Assembly: GCA_902494295.1 (NCBI GenBank)
Contig: CABUSL010000022.1
Coordinates: 1 to 20,898 of the forward strand
Reading direction: 5' to 3'
Source: an uncultured Collinsella sp.
Lineage (GTDB): Bacteria > Actinomycetota > Coriobacteriia > Coriobacteriales > Coriobacteriaceae
Length of the DNA stretch: 20,898 nt
In this document: one piece after another, positions 13,275 through 20,842 of the stretch
How positions within the stretch are numbered: the stretch's first letter is position 1
How the letters are laid out: each line of letters begins with the position of its first letter
Notes under the pieces: model-generated
Seen by the model: the letters and a program-made list of their open reading frames with translations, nothing else
Told to the model about the DNA's origin: nothing
The model's database searches: none
Program-made: the position numbers and the translations under genes

Positions 13275-13691
13275 ATGGCCGAGGACAATAGGAACAAACC
13301 GCTGTACATGATCAGTGTGGCGGCCGAGCTGACCGGCATGCATCCGCAGACTCTGCGCGTCTACGAGTCCAAGGGACTGGTGAACCCCCAGCGCTCGGGC
13401 GGTAACACGCGTCTGTATTCGCGTGCCGATATCGAGCGCCTGGAACTCATCAACCAGCTGACCGACGAGGGCATCAACCTTGCCGGCGTGGTGCGCATCC
13501 TCGATATGAAGGAGCGTGCCGAGGAGCGCGAACGCGAGAACGAGAAGCTCCGCGCCCGCGTGCGCCAGCTCGAGGACGAGCTGCACGAGTACAAGATGCA
13601 AAAGAAGATCACCGCTCTGGCCCCGCGCGACGGCTCAGTTAACCCCGAGCAAGTCATGCGCAAGCTGCTGGGCGCCGGCGGAGATCTCTAG
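13275..13691 (+). CDS. hspR: HspR, MerR-family heat-shock repressor
   Basis: The 138-aa protein opens with a MerR-type winged helix-turn-helix (residues 10-75: YMISVAAELTGMHPQTLRVYESKGL, followed by the wing NTRLYSRADIERL), then a charged coiled-coil dimerisation helix (about 85-115) and a short tail. It has no effector domain and no Cys, as expected of HspR. In Streptomyces and Mycobacterium HspR represses dnaK and clpB and uses DnaK as co-repressor; the dnaK-hspR linkage here fits. The AAGGGGTCAGG stretch before the ATG supplies the ribosome site. It is 72 bases from dnaJ, so co-transcription with dnaJ is likely. Confidence 0.95.
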   Translation: MAEDNRNKPLYMISVAAELTGMHPQTLRVYESKGLVNPQRSGGNTRLYSRADIERLELINQLTDEGINLAGVVRILDMKERAEERERENEKLRARVRQLEDELHEYKMQKKITALAPRDGSVNPEQVMRKLLGAGGDL

Positions 13692-13719
13692 GTTACGCCG
13701 TTCTGCCGAACGGCGTAAC
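13692..13719 (+). repeat. Perfect 12-bp hairpin directly after the hspR stop
   Basis: GTTACGCCGTTC and GAACGGCGTAAC pair perfectly around the four-base loop TGCC, beginning at the base after the TAG. No T-run follows, so it may protect the 3' end of the mRNA or be a repeat; the actual terminator appears further on. Confidence 0.75.
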
Positions 13720-13732
13720 GGCTCGACGCTGC

Positions 13733-13831
13733 GCGGGCCGCATTTGGACAATCTGACGTTCAACTTCAAGGGCGCGACCAGAAGGTCAGCGCCCTTTCGT
13801 TTCACGTCACCTTGCCTCAAATGCGGCCCGC
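13733..13831. repeat. Outer 14-bp inverted repeat enclosing the hspR terminator
   Basis: GCGGGCCGCATTTG (13733-13746) is perfectly complementary to CAAATGCGGCCCGC (13818-13831), with 71 bases between them that include the terminator hairpin. The layout is nested, like a hairpin within a hairpin. Confidence 0.8.
13768..13802 (+). terminator. Probable intrinsic terminator of dnaJ-hspR
   Basis: AAGGGCGCGACC pairs with GGTC-A-GCGCCCTT (one bulged A) around AGAA and is followed by TCGTTT. It lies 77 bases after the hspR stop. Confidence 0.7.
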
Positions 13832-13877
13832 TCGCTGTCCGTCCTCTACCTGCGGCGTTGCCTTGCTCGCTCTGGTG

Positions 13878-13906
13878 TAGTCATTGGGGACGTTCTTAAA
13901 TGACTA
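13878..13906. repeat. Short palindrome containing GGGGACG
   Basis: TAGTCATT (13878-13885) and AATGACTA (13899-13906) form a stem around GGGGACGTTCTTA. A similar arm-GGGGAC-arm layout occurs at 17649-17681. This looks like a dispersed REP-type element. Confidence 0.55.
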
Positions 13907-13963
13907 GTCGGAAGGGACACTCTTGCACTAAATCTGCTGGCTCACACTAGGCTCGTTCTGTGC

Positions 13964-13992
13964 TTTACTGAGATAAAGTGAACGTGTAGATT
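13964..13992 (+). promoter_or_regulatory. Candidate promoter of the hydratase gene
   Basis: TTTACT (13964-13969) and TAGATT (13987-13992) are separated by 17 bases, and each matches the consensus at four of six positions. A small hairpin (GCCCGA / TCGGGC, 14048-14064) lies between the predicted start and the ribosome site. Confidence 0.4.
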
Positions 13993-14079
13993 CGTAACCC
14001 ACTCGCAACCGTTCTATGGCACGATATTGAACGAATGTATGCTATGCGCCCGAGCCTTTCGGGCAGAGTGGGAGACAGT

Positions 14080-16380
14080 ATGGTCAAGCTGTACGAGGAC
14101 GGCATCTACCTGCGCGGCGGCAGCGAGGTTGTGCCTGCGGCCGAGGCCGCTGAGCGCGGCATTACGCAGACACCCGAGGATGCCAAGCGCGGCACCATCG
14201 CGTATTCGATCCTTCAGGCACACAATACGTCCGGCGACCCCGAGGCGCTCAAGATTCGCTTCGATGCCATGGCGAGCCACGACATCACCTTTGTCGGCAT
14301 CATCCAGACGGCGCGTGCCTCGGGCATGGAGCAGTTCCCGCTGCCCTACGTGCTTACCAACTGCCATAACTCGCTGTGTGCCGTGGGTGGCACCATCAAC
14401 GAGGACGACCACGTCTTTGGCCTCTCGGCTGCCAAAAAGTACGGCGGCATCTTCGTTCCGCCCCATATCGCGGTCATCCATTCCTTTATGCGTGAGAACT
14501 TCGCCGGCTGCGGCAAGATGATCTTGGGCTCCGACTCGCACACCCGCTACGGCGCTCTGGGCACCATGGCCGTGGGCGAGGGCGGTGGCGAGCTGGCAAA
14601 GCAGCTGCTGCGCGACACCTACGATGTCGCCTATCCCGGTGTCGTCGCCATCTACCTCACGGGCGCCCCGCGCCCCGGCGTCGGCCCGCACGATGTGGCA
14701 CTCGCCATCATCCGTGCCGTCTTTGCCAAGGGTTACGTTAAGAACAAGGTTATGGAGTTCGTGGGCCCCGGTATCGCGAGCATGACGACCGACTACCGCA
14801 ACGGCGTCGACGTCATGACCACCGAGACCACCTGCCTGTCGAGCATCTGGGCCACCGACGAGGACACGCACGCGTTTTTGACCATGCACGGTCGCGGCGA
14901 GGACTACCGCGAGCTCAAGCCCGCCGATGTTGCCTACTACGACGGCTGCGTCGAAGTCGATCTGTCGAGTATCAAGCCCATGATCGCGTTGCCGTTCCAT
15001 CCTTCTAACGGCTTTGAGATCGACGAGCTCAACGAGAACCTCGAGGACATCCTGCATGAGGTGGAGCTCGAGGCCGCCAAGATCGGCGAGGGCAAGACGC
15101 ACTTTAGCCTGCTCGACAAGATCGTCGACGGCAAGCTGCACGTGCAGCAGGGCGTTATCGCCGGCTGCTCGGGCGGCAACTACGACTCCGTGGTCCAGGC
15201 TGCTCGCGTGCTCAAGGGCGCTAACACCGGCTGCGGCGAGTTCTCGCTGTCGGTCTATCCCACGAGCCAGCCCGTGGCACTCGAGCTTACACGCCGCGGC
15301 TACATCTACGACCTTATGGAGGCCGGCGCGATTGTGCGCACGGCATTCTGCGGCCCGTGCTTCGGCGCCGGCGACACGCCTGCCAACAACGGCCTTTCGA
15401 TCCGCCACACCACGCGCAACTTCCCCAATCGCGAGGGTTCCAAGCCGGGCAACGGTCAGCTGAGCGCCGTGGCCCTGATGGACGCCCGCTCCATTGCGGC
15501 GACGGCTGCCAACGGCGGCGTCCTGACGCCGGCGACCGACCTGCCCGAGGAGATTTGGGACGAGGCCTGCGAGTACACCTTTGACGACGCGCCGTACAAG
15601 AAGCGCGTGTACTGGGGCTTTGGCAAGGCTGAGCCGGCCGACGAGCTGGTCGAGGGCCCCAACATCAAGCCGTGGCCCGCGATGGAGCCTCTCGGCGACG
15701 ACATCCTGCTCAAGGTGTGCTCCAAGATCATGGACCCGGTCACTACGACCGACGAGCTCATTCCCTCGGGCGAGACGAGCTCCTTCCGCTCCAACCCGCT
15801 GGGCCTGGCTGAGTTTACGCTGAGCCGCCGCGACCCGGCCTACGTGGGTCGCTCCAAGGAGGTCGACGCTGTGGAGAAGCGTCGCGTTGCCGGCGAGTCC
15901 GCGGGCGACCTGGCGGCGTTCGATGCCGAGCTTGCCAGCGTGTTTGAGGCGCTGACCGGCGCGGGTGTCGCGGCCGATGCCAAGGCGACTGAGTACGGCT
16001 CCATGCTCTATGCCAAGAAGCCCGGTGACGGTTCTGCCCGCGAGCAGGCCGCGAGCTGCCAGCGCGTAATTGGCGGCCTGGCCAACATCGTCCACGAGTA
16101 CGCCACCAAGCGCTATCGCTCCAACGTGATGAACTGGGGCATGGTGCCCTTCCAGATGGAGGCCGAGCCCAGCTTTGAGGTGGGCGACTACGTCTTTGTG
16201 CCGGGTATCCGCGCCGCGCTCGATGGCGACCTGAAGGGCATCGCCGCCTACGTGGTGCGCGCCGATGGTGCGGTCGAGCAGATTGAGCTCTACATTGCCG
16301 ATATGACGGCAGAGGAGCGTGCCATCGTCAAGGCTGGCTGCCTGATCAACTACAACAAGTTCAAGGCAGCTGCCGAGTAA
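14080..16380 (+). CDS. Aconitase-superfamily hydratase (aconitate hydratase-like, YbhJ-like)
   Basis: The 766-aa protein has the four-domain aconitase layout. The [4Fe-4S] ligands are Cys363 (IAGCSGGNYD) and Cys424/Cys427 (TAFCGPCFGAG). GSDSHTRYGALGTMAVGEGG (150-169) and TTRNFPNREG (444-453) are substrate and cluster contacts, and ETSSFRSNP in the C-terminal third belongs to the swivelling domain. The reaction type is reversible dehydration-hydration of a hydroxy-acid such as citrate. Several details (GCSGG instead of GSCTN) place it nearer the putative hydratases such as E. coli YbhJ than AcnA, so the substrate is uncertain. The ATG at 14080 is chosen because GGGAG lies six bases before it; the frame is open from 14035. 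It is monocistronic, with no other TCA gene beside it. Confidence 0.85.
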   Translation: MVKLYEDGIYLRGGSEVVPAAEAAERGITQTPEDAKRGTIAYSILQAHNTSGDPEALKIRFDAMASHDITFVGIIQTARASGMEQFPLPYVLTNCHNSLCAVGGTINEDDHVFGLSAAKKYGGIFVPPHIAVIHSFMRENFAGCGKMILGSDSHTRYGALGTMAVGEGGGELAKQLLRDTYDVAYPGVVAIYLTGAPRPGVGPHDVALAIIRAVFAKGYVKNKVMEFVGPGIASMTTDYRNGVDVMTTETTCLSSIWATDEDTHAFLTMHGRGEDYRELKPADVAYYDGCVEVDLSSIKPMIALPFHPSNGFEIDELNENLEDILHEVELEAAKIGEGKTHFSLLDKIVDGKLHVQQGVIAGCSGGNYDSVVQAARVLKGANTGCGEFSLSVYPTSQPVALELTRRGYIYDLMEAGAIVRTAFCGPCFGAGDTPANNGLSIRHTTRNFPNREGSKPGNGQLSAVALMDARSIAATAANGGVLTPATDLPEEIWDEACEYTFDDAPYKKRVYWGFGKAEPADELVEGPNIKPWPAMEPLGDDILLKVCSKIMDPVTTTDELIPSGETSSFRSNPLGLAEFTLSRRDPAYVGRSKEVDAVEKRRVAGESAGDLAAFDAELASVFEALTGAGVAADAKATEYGSMLYAKKPGDGSAREQAASCQRVIGGLANIVHEYATKRYRSNVMNWGMVPFQMEAEPSFEVGDYVFVPGIRAALDGDLKGIAAYVVRADGAVEQIELYIADMTAEERAIVKAGCLINYNKFKAAAE

Positions 16381-16401
16381 CGCACTTAATTGTCCGCCCG
16401 G

Positions 16402-16463
16402 GGCCACACCTTTCCCTCGTGCTCACGCGCTTCGCGAGGGTCGCCCGAGGGAAAGGTGTGGCC
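16402..16463. repeat. Perfect 18-bp inverted repeat after the hydratase gene
   Basis: GGCCACACCTTTCCCTCG (16402-16419) is the exact complement of 16446-16463, with a 26-base loop. It begins 22 bases after the stop. No T-run follows on the plus strand, so if it ends transcription it is not by the classical intrinsic route. Confidence 0.8.
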
Positions 16464-16477
16464 GGGGCTACCGCGAC

Positions 16478-16504
16478 GTTCTCGTTGGGTCTTGAGGGGC
16501 GCTA
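16478..16504. repeat. 27-bp direct repeat, left copy
   Basis: This stretch (starting GTTCTCGTTGGGTCTTGAGG) matches 17564-17590 at 26 of 27 positions. The two copies bracket the hypothetical gene. In one frame both copies would encode FSLGLEGR followed by a stop, so the repeat may derive from the 3' end of a gene. Confidence 0.75.
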
Positions 16505-16548
16505 ATAATTGACCGGGACCACCACAAAGTTGCCTGCCCGGCGGGACC

Positions 16549-17196
16549 TTATTTCGATGGGGTCCAGGTTATTTCATCGTCAAATAGCCAAGTGCGTGAC
16601 GAGCCACTGTTGCGCGCTGTCTGCGGATCGGGCTCGCAAGTTTGTTCGTAGGCATCTTCGGTACACCGATCCATAAAATCGACGACTGCCGTCTGGTCGC
16701 CCTCCATGACGTAGATTACGTCGCCATCCGAGATATAGACCCCCGGTCCTTCATTGTCCACGTAGCCGGGGTCGTATGAGACGTTGCACAATCTGCTCCC
16801 GTTTGCCGCATCGAGCTCAAGGGTCGAATAATACCCGCCAACCATTTGGCCATTCTTGGCTCGATATATTGCGGCGCCGTACCATCGCTTAAACGTCTTG
16901 CCTTTGAGTAAACTGGTTGCCTTGCCGATAAGCTGCTCATCTTGGGTATAGCGCGTGGCTCCAAGTTCGATTCGGGGATAGTTACTGACCCCAAGCGCTG
17001 CGGGCGTACCGTCGAAATCGACGGTGATTGAATCGGGTTTGATGATATCGGTGAGGATTTCGATGGGGTAGCTTACGGTTTCAACCGCCGCCTGCGTTGC
17101 CGAGGCAGGGAGAAATGCGAGATAGATAATGCCCACGCCGACTGCGGTAATTGCAAACGCTAAGACGAGCAGGCCGATATAGGTGGAGCGTTTCAT
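16549..17196 (-). CDS. Hypothetical membrane-anchored protein
   Basis: I do not recognise this 215-aa protein. With the ATG at 17196 (GAGG eight bases upstream) it starts MKRSTYIGLLVLAF, giving a positively charged start and one hydrophobic segment (about residues 5-28). This is an uncleaved anchor or signal peptide, with the rest probably outside the membrane. The outer part has several Tyr- and Gly-rich strands, such as MVGGYYSTLELDAANG and GPGVYISDGDVIYVMEGD, and three Cys; it looks like a compact beta-rich domain. There is no lipobox. GC is about 53% in sampled stretches against about 65% for neighbouring genes, and a 27-bp direct repeat flanks the gene at 16478 and 17564. Recent acquisition is plausible. 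It runs against its neighbours and appears monocistronic. Confidence 0.75.
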   Translation of the reverse strand: MKRSTYIGLLVLAFAITAVGVGIIYLAFLPASATQAAVETVSYPIEILTDIIKPDSITVDFDGTPAALGVSNYPRIELGATRYTQDEQLIGKATSLLKGKTFKRWYGAAIYRAKNGQMVGGYYSTLELDAANGSRLCNVSYDPGYVDNEGPGVYISDGDVIYVMEGDQTAVVDFMDRCTEDAYEQTCEPDPQTARNSGSSRTWLFDDEITWTPSK

Positions 17197-17400
17197 GGCG
17201 GGTACCTCGCAAACAGTATGCATTCATTAAGATAAGTGATACCAGCTTACGACAATATTCAAAAGAAAGCGATCGGTCGAAATGACGGGGCGAAAAGGCC
17301 CTATTGGGCTTCGATTTGACCTCTAATAGAAGTATTTGCCCCACTCATTCTGGGCGTGAGGTCAATAATTGAGTCCACGAGTTTTGAGCGATACTCTTCT
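17197..17400. other. Upstream region of the hypothetical gene
   Basis: This AT-richer stretch should contain the minus-strand promoter of the hypothetical gene, but I cannot name a convincing pair of boxes. No supported gene is visible. Confidence 0.35.
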
Positions 17401-17436
17401 CACTAAACTCACTATTTTCACTATAAGCACTATAAA
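17401..17436. repeat. 9-bp tandem repeat, four copies
   Basis: Four units CACTAAACT, CACTATTTT, CACTATAAG and CACTATAAA follow one another without gaps; CACTA is invariant. GC content is far below the surroundings. TATAAG and TATAAA within it could act as -10 boxes, and AGGGGGAC follows at 17443-17450. Confidence 0.85.
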
Positions 17437-17563
17437 TACGATAGGGGGACGACGAGAACAATGTGACGTGCGATAGCTAAGCCGTTTAAGCCGGACTTTG
17501 ACCTTGAATCTCTGCCTCTATCTGTGCGAACGGGCTATTGTCGGTTCTCGATTCCATCGCTGC
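17437..17563. other. Intergenic stretch, possible gene remnant
   Basis: A purine-rich AGGGGG is followed by an ATG at 17461 that meets a stop at once (ATGTGA), so no gene starts here now. Several frames are open for short distances but none has a supported start. Confidence 0.3.
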
Positions 17564-17590
17564 GTTCTCGTTGGGTCTTGAGGGACGCTA
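17564..17590. repeat. 27-bp direct repeat, right copy
   Basis: It matches the copy at 16478-16504 with one G-to-A difference. A plus-strand terminator hairpin follows 19 bases later. Confidence 0.75.
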
Positions 17591-17609
17591 AGAAATGGAC
17601 TTGCTTGAT

Positions 17610-17640
17610 GCCGCCTCTGTTATCGGGGCGGCTTCTTTTT
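17610..17640 (+). terminator. Orphan plus-strand intrinsic terminator
   Basis: GCCGCC and GGCGGC (plus a weak two-pair extension) form a stem followed by TTCTTTTT. No plus-strand gene lies between the hydratase stop at 16380 and this site, so it may once have belonged to a gene separated by the inserted segment, or it may serve an undetected RNA. Confidence 0.65.
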
Positions 17641-17648
17641 GTCGAAAA

Positions 17649-17681
17649 CCGCCACAAAGGGGACAGGCGCCTTTGTGGCGG
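17649..17681. repeat. Perfect 12-bp palindrome containing GGGGAC
   Basis: CCGCCACAAAGG (17649-17660) and CCTTTGTGGCGG (17670-17681) pair perfectly around GGACAGGCG. The arm-GGGGAC-arm layout resembles 13878-13906. Confidence 0.75.
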
Positions 17682-17690
17682 CTCGATTTG

Positions 17691-17906
17691 TCTAAATCTG
17701 TAACACCTTGGCCGCTAAAAGTGGGCCTGGTGTTACAGATTTAGATTTTCGGATGAGGCTTCGCGGTTAATCTCGATCTGTAACATCTGGACCCCAATTT
17801 GCCGAGTAGTTGTTACAGATTTAGACAAACGGTCGCCGCTGAACAATTCGTCTCGATTTGTAACATCTGGAGCCAGAAACGGTCGATAGATGTTACAGAT
17901 TGAGAC
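17691..17906. repeat. Three palindromes at exact 80-bp intervals
   Basis: Left arms begin at 17691, 17771 and 17851. Unit 1 pairs TCTAAATCTGTAACACC with 17729-17745 perfectly over 17 bp. Unit 2 pairs TCTCGATCTGTAACA with 17811-17825 with two mismatches. Unit 3 pairs 17851-17868 with 17888-17905 with few mismatches. All share the core ATYTGTAACA and its complement TGTTACAGAT, while loops and spacers differ. Confidence 0.85.
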
Positions 17907-17966
17907 GGTAGCGCACCTGTGCGGCGGCGGGCCGACATCTTTACCCCTATCTTTCAATCACTCAGA

Positions 17967-18002
17967 AAATCTTATATATAGAGACTTAGATTTGTGTATA
18001 AG
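17967..18002 (+). promoter_or_regulatory. clpB promoter with the box shared with dnaK (candidate HspR site)
   Basis: The box at 17967-17993 has the same outer blocks AAATCTTATAT and GACTTAGATTT as the dnaK box, with a different five-base centre. The -10 candidate TATAAG (17997-18002) follows three bases later. The leader to the clpB ATG would be about 75 bases. Confidence 0.7.
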
Positions 18003-18043
18003 ATCGCGCAAAGCTGGCAACAATACTTCTCGAACAACGTGAA

Positions 18044-18061
18044 GCCGCCCCGTAGGGCGGC
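18044..18061 (+). other. GC-rich hairpin in the clpB leader
   Basis: GCCGCCC and GGGCGGC pair perfectly around CGTA, ahead of the ribosome site GAGAGGTG. Position and type resemble the hairpin in the dnaK leader. Confidence 0.55.
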
Positions 18062-18082
18062 CACCCCAAGAGAGGTGATTCC

Positions 18083-20710
18083 ATGAGAATCGATAAGCTA
18101 GCAATGACGTCGCGCGAGGCGCTGCAGACCGCCATGAGCACGGCTGCCGACGCGCAGGCCGGCGCGGTGGAGCCGATTCACCTGCTGTCCGCCCTGCTCG
18201 GTGCCGGCGAGCGCAATATCTCCGTGATCATCGAGCGCATCGGTGCCGACCCGGCTCAGCTCGCACGCTCCACACAGGATGCCATCGACCACGCGCCCAA
18301 GGTTTCGGGCGAGGGCCAGCAGATGGGCCTGTCCAACGAGCTCGTCCGCGTCATCGAAAAGGCCGAGAAGAAGGCCACCAAGATGGGCGACAGCTTTGTG
18401 GTGACTGAGCATCTGCTGATGGCGCTTGCCGAGGACAAGGGCGAGGCGGGCCGCGTACTGCGCGACGCCGGCGTCACCAAGGAGCGCATCGAGCAAGTCT
18501 ACGAGGAGCTGCGTGGCGATGACCGCGTGACGTCTGCCGAGGACAAGACTCAGTTTGAGGCACTGGAGCAGTACGGTCGCAACATCTGCGATCTGGCCCG
18601 CGCCGGCAAGCTCGACCCGGTCATCGGCCGTACCGATGAGATTCGCCGCACCATCCAGGTCCTGTCCCGTCGCACCAAGAACAACCCCGTGCTCATCGGT
18701 GAGCCGGGCGTCGGCAAGACGGCCATCGTCGAGGGCATCGCCCAGCGTATCGTGGCCGGCGACGTGCCGAGCACCCTGCGCGACCGCGACCTTATCGAGC
18801 TCGACATGAGCGCGCTGGTCGCCGGCGCCAAATACCGCGGCGAGTTCGAGGACCGCTTGAAGGCCGTGCTCAAGGAAGTGCAAAAGTCCGAGGGCAAGGT
18901 CATCCTGTTCATCGATGAGCTCCACACCATCGTGGGCGCGGGTGCCACCGAGGGCTCCATGGACGCCGGCAACATTCTCAAGCCGGCGCTTGCCCGTGGC
19001 GACTTGCACGCGATCGGCGCGACCACGCTCGACGAATACCGCAAGTACATCGAAAAGGACGCGGCGCTCGCGCGTCGTTTCCAGACCGTGATGGTGAGCG
19101 AGCCTACCGTCGAGGACACCATCTCGATCCTGCGTGGCCTCAAGGAGAAATACGAGATCTTCCACGGTGTGCATATCACCGATAGCGCGCTCGTGGCAGC
19201 TGCCGACCTCTCCGATCGCTACATCGCCGACCGCTTCCTGCCCGACAAGGCCATCGATTTGGTCGATGAGGCGGCAAGCCGCCTGCGCATGGAACTCGAC
19301 AGCATGCCGGTCGAGATCGACGCCACCACGCGTCAGCTCACTCAGCTGCAGATCGAGGAACAGGCGCTCATGAAAGAGACCGATGACGCCTCCAAGGAGC
19401 GTCTGGAGGCCCTGCGCCAGGAGATTGCCGAGGTCCAGGAAAAACTCAACGTGCAAAAGGCCGGCTGGCTCAACCAGAAGAACGCCATCGACCACGTGCA
19501 GGAGCTTAAGAGCCAGCTTGACGAGGCCAAGAGCGAAGAGGAGCGCGCGACGCGTAACGGCGACCTGGGCCGTGCGTCCGAGCTGCGCTATTCCGTGATC
19601 CCGGGTCTGCAGCAACAGATTCAGGATTCCGAGGCTGCGCTCGAGGCACAAAAGCAGCAGGACGGCGAGGGCCTCAACGAACAGGTGACCTCCGATGAGA
19701 TCGCCGAGGTCGTGAGTGCCTGGACCGGCGTGCCCGTGTCCAAGATGATGCAGGGCGAGCTCGACAAGTTGAAGGGCTTGGAGGGTGAGCTGCATAAGCG
19801 CGTCATCGGCCAGGACGAGGCCGTCTCCGCCGTCGCCGCAGCTGTGCGCCGCAGCCGTGCGGGCCTCTCCGATCCGGACAAGCCCATTGGCAGCTTCTTC
19901 TTCCTGGGCCCCACCGGCGTGGGTAAGACCGAGCTCGCCAAGGCTCTAGCCGAGTGCCTGTTCGATGACGAGCGCGCACTCGTGCGTATCGACATGTCCG
20001 AGTACATGGAGAAGTTCAGCGTCCAGCGTCTGATCGGTGCGCCCCCGGGATACGTGGGATACGACGAGGGCGGCCAGCTCACCGAGGCCGTGCGCCGTCG
20101 TCCGTATTCCGTGATCTTGCTCGACGAGATGGAGAAGGCTCACCCGGATGTCTTCAACGTGCTGCTGCAGGTGCTTGACGACGGCCGTCTGACCGACGGT
20201 CAGGGTCGCCAGGTATCCTTCAAGAACACGATCATCATCATGACGTCTAACGTGGGCTCCAAGGCTATCGCTGAGCTTTCCGGCAAGGACGAGGAGGAGA
20301 TGCGCCATCAGGTCGACGCGGCCATGGCTCAGACCTTCCGCCCCGAGTTCCTCAACCGTATCGATGATATCGTGGTGTTCCATCCGCTTGGCATGGCGCA
20401 GATCGAGAAGATCGTCGACATCCAGCTCGCCGACGTCCGCGCGCGTCTGGCCAAGGAGCGCATGACGCTTGCCATCACCCCGGCGGCCAAGCAGATGCTC
20501 GCCGTGGGCGGCCTGGACCCGGTCTTTGGCGCCCGTCCGCTCAAGCGTCTGGTTCAGCGCGAGGTCGTGGATGCCATCGCCGCCGCTATCATCGACGGCA
20601 CGGTGCGCGAGGGCGATCAGGTGACGGTCGATGCCGACAAGGACGGCGGCTTTACCGTCGTGTGCGACAACACGCCGGCGGCCACCTATGAGGTCCCCGA
20701 CGCCGAATAG
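18083..20710 (+). CDS. clpB: ClpB disaggregase (AAA+ chaperone)
   Basis: The 875-aa protein rescues aggregated proteins together with DnaK/DnaJ/GrpE by threading them through a hexameric ring. It has an N-terminal Clp domain (1-150); a first AAA+ domain with Walker A GEPGVGKT at 206-213 and Walker B VILFIDELHT; a coiled-coil middle domain (about 405-530), which marks ClpB as opposed to ClpA or ClpC; a second AAA+ domain with Walker A GPTGVGKT at 609-616 and YSVILLDEMEKA; and the C-terminal D2 small domain. There is no ClpP-binding IGL/F loop that I can see. The ATG at 18083 has GAGAGGTG ahead of it. It is monocistronic, and its promoter box matches that of dnaK. Confidence 0.98.
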   Translation: MRIDKLAMTSREALQTAMSTAADAQAGAVEPIHLLSALLGAGERNISVIIERIGADPAQLARSTQDAIDHAPKVSGEGQQMGLSNELVRVIEKAEKKATKMGDSFVVTEHLLMALAEDKGEAGRVLRDAGVTKERIEQVYEELRGDDRVTSAEDKTQFEALEQYGRNICDLARAGKLDPVIGRTDEIRRTIQVLSRRTKNNPVLIGEPGVGKTAIVEGIAQRIVAGDVPSTLRDRDLIELDMSALVAGAKYRGEFEDRLKAVLKEVQKSEGKVILFIDELHTIVGAGATEGSMDAGNILKPALARGDLHAIGATTLDEYRKYIEKDAALARRFQTVMVSEPTVEDTISILRGLKEKYEIFHGVHITDSALVAAADLSDRYIADRFLPDKAIDLVDEAASRLRMELDSMPVEIDATTRQLTQLQIEEQALMKETDDASKERLEALRQEIAEVQEKLNVQKAGWLNQKNAIDHVQELKSQLDEAKSEEERATRNGDLGRASELRYSVIPGLQQQIQDSEAALEAQKQQDGEGLNEQVTSDEIAEVVSAWTGVPVSKMMQGELDKLKGLEGELHKRVIGQDEAVSAVAAAVRRSRAGLSDPDKPIGSFFFLGPTGVGKTELAKALAECLFDDERALVRIDMSEYMEKFSVQRLIGAPPGYVGYDEGGQLTEAVRRRPYSVILLDEMEKAHPDVFNVLLQVLDDGRLTDGQGRQVSFKNTIIIMTSNVGSKAIAELSGKDEEEMRHQVDAAMAQTFRPEFLNRIDDIVVFHPLGMAQIEKIVDIQLADVRARLAKERMTLAITPAAKQMLAVGGLDPVFGARPLKRLVQREVVDAIAAAIIDGTVREGDQVTVDADKDGGFTVVCDNTPAATYEVPDAE

Positions 20711-20755
20711 ATTTATGGGACATGCCTTAAAATCTGCCAGCCGTCTCTAAACGCC

Positions 20756-20792
20756 AAGGGCGGCGGATCCAATTGGGTCCGCCGCCCTTTTT
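20756..20792 (+). terminator. Intrinsic terminator of clpB
   Basis: AAGGGCGGCGGATCC pairs with GGGTCCGCCGCCCTT (one T-G wobble) around AATT and is followed by TTT, making a five-T run. It lies 45 bases after the clpB stop. Confidence 0.92.
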
Positions 20793-20842
20793 CGTGCGAC
20801 AATCGATAATGTTGAACGGATGCGATGCAAGGAGCTATGCAG

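Noticed and set aside
14014..16407. 797-codon open frame on the minus strand opposite the hydratase
   Set aside because: It mirrors the coding bias of the hydratase; the product is repetitive, His/Val/Gly-rich and lacks any domain, while the plus strand encodes a clear aconitase-like protein.
17461..17480. Tiny leader peptide gene
   Set aside because: The ATG is followed at once by TGA, and the overlapping GTG frame ends after five codons; neither is supportable.
17691..17906. CRISPR array
   Set aside because: The repeats are long-looped palindromes, not identical direct repeats, there are only three, and no cas gene is in the window.
18098..19795. 565-codon open frame opposite clpB
   Set aside because: Same cause; clpB motifs are complete on the plus strand.
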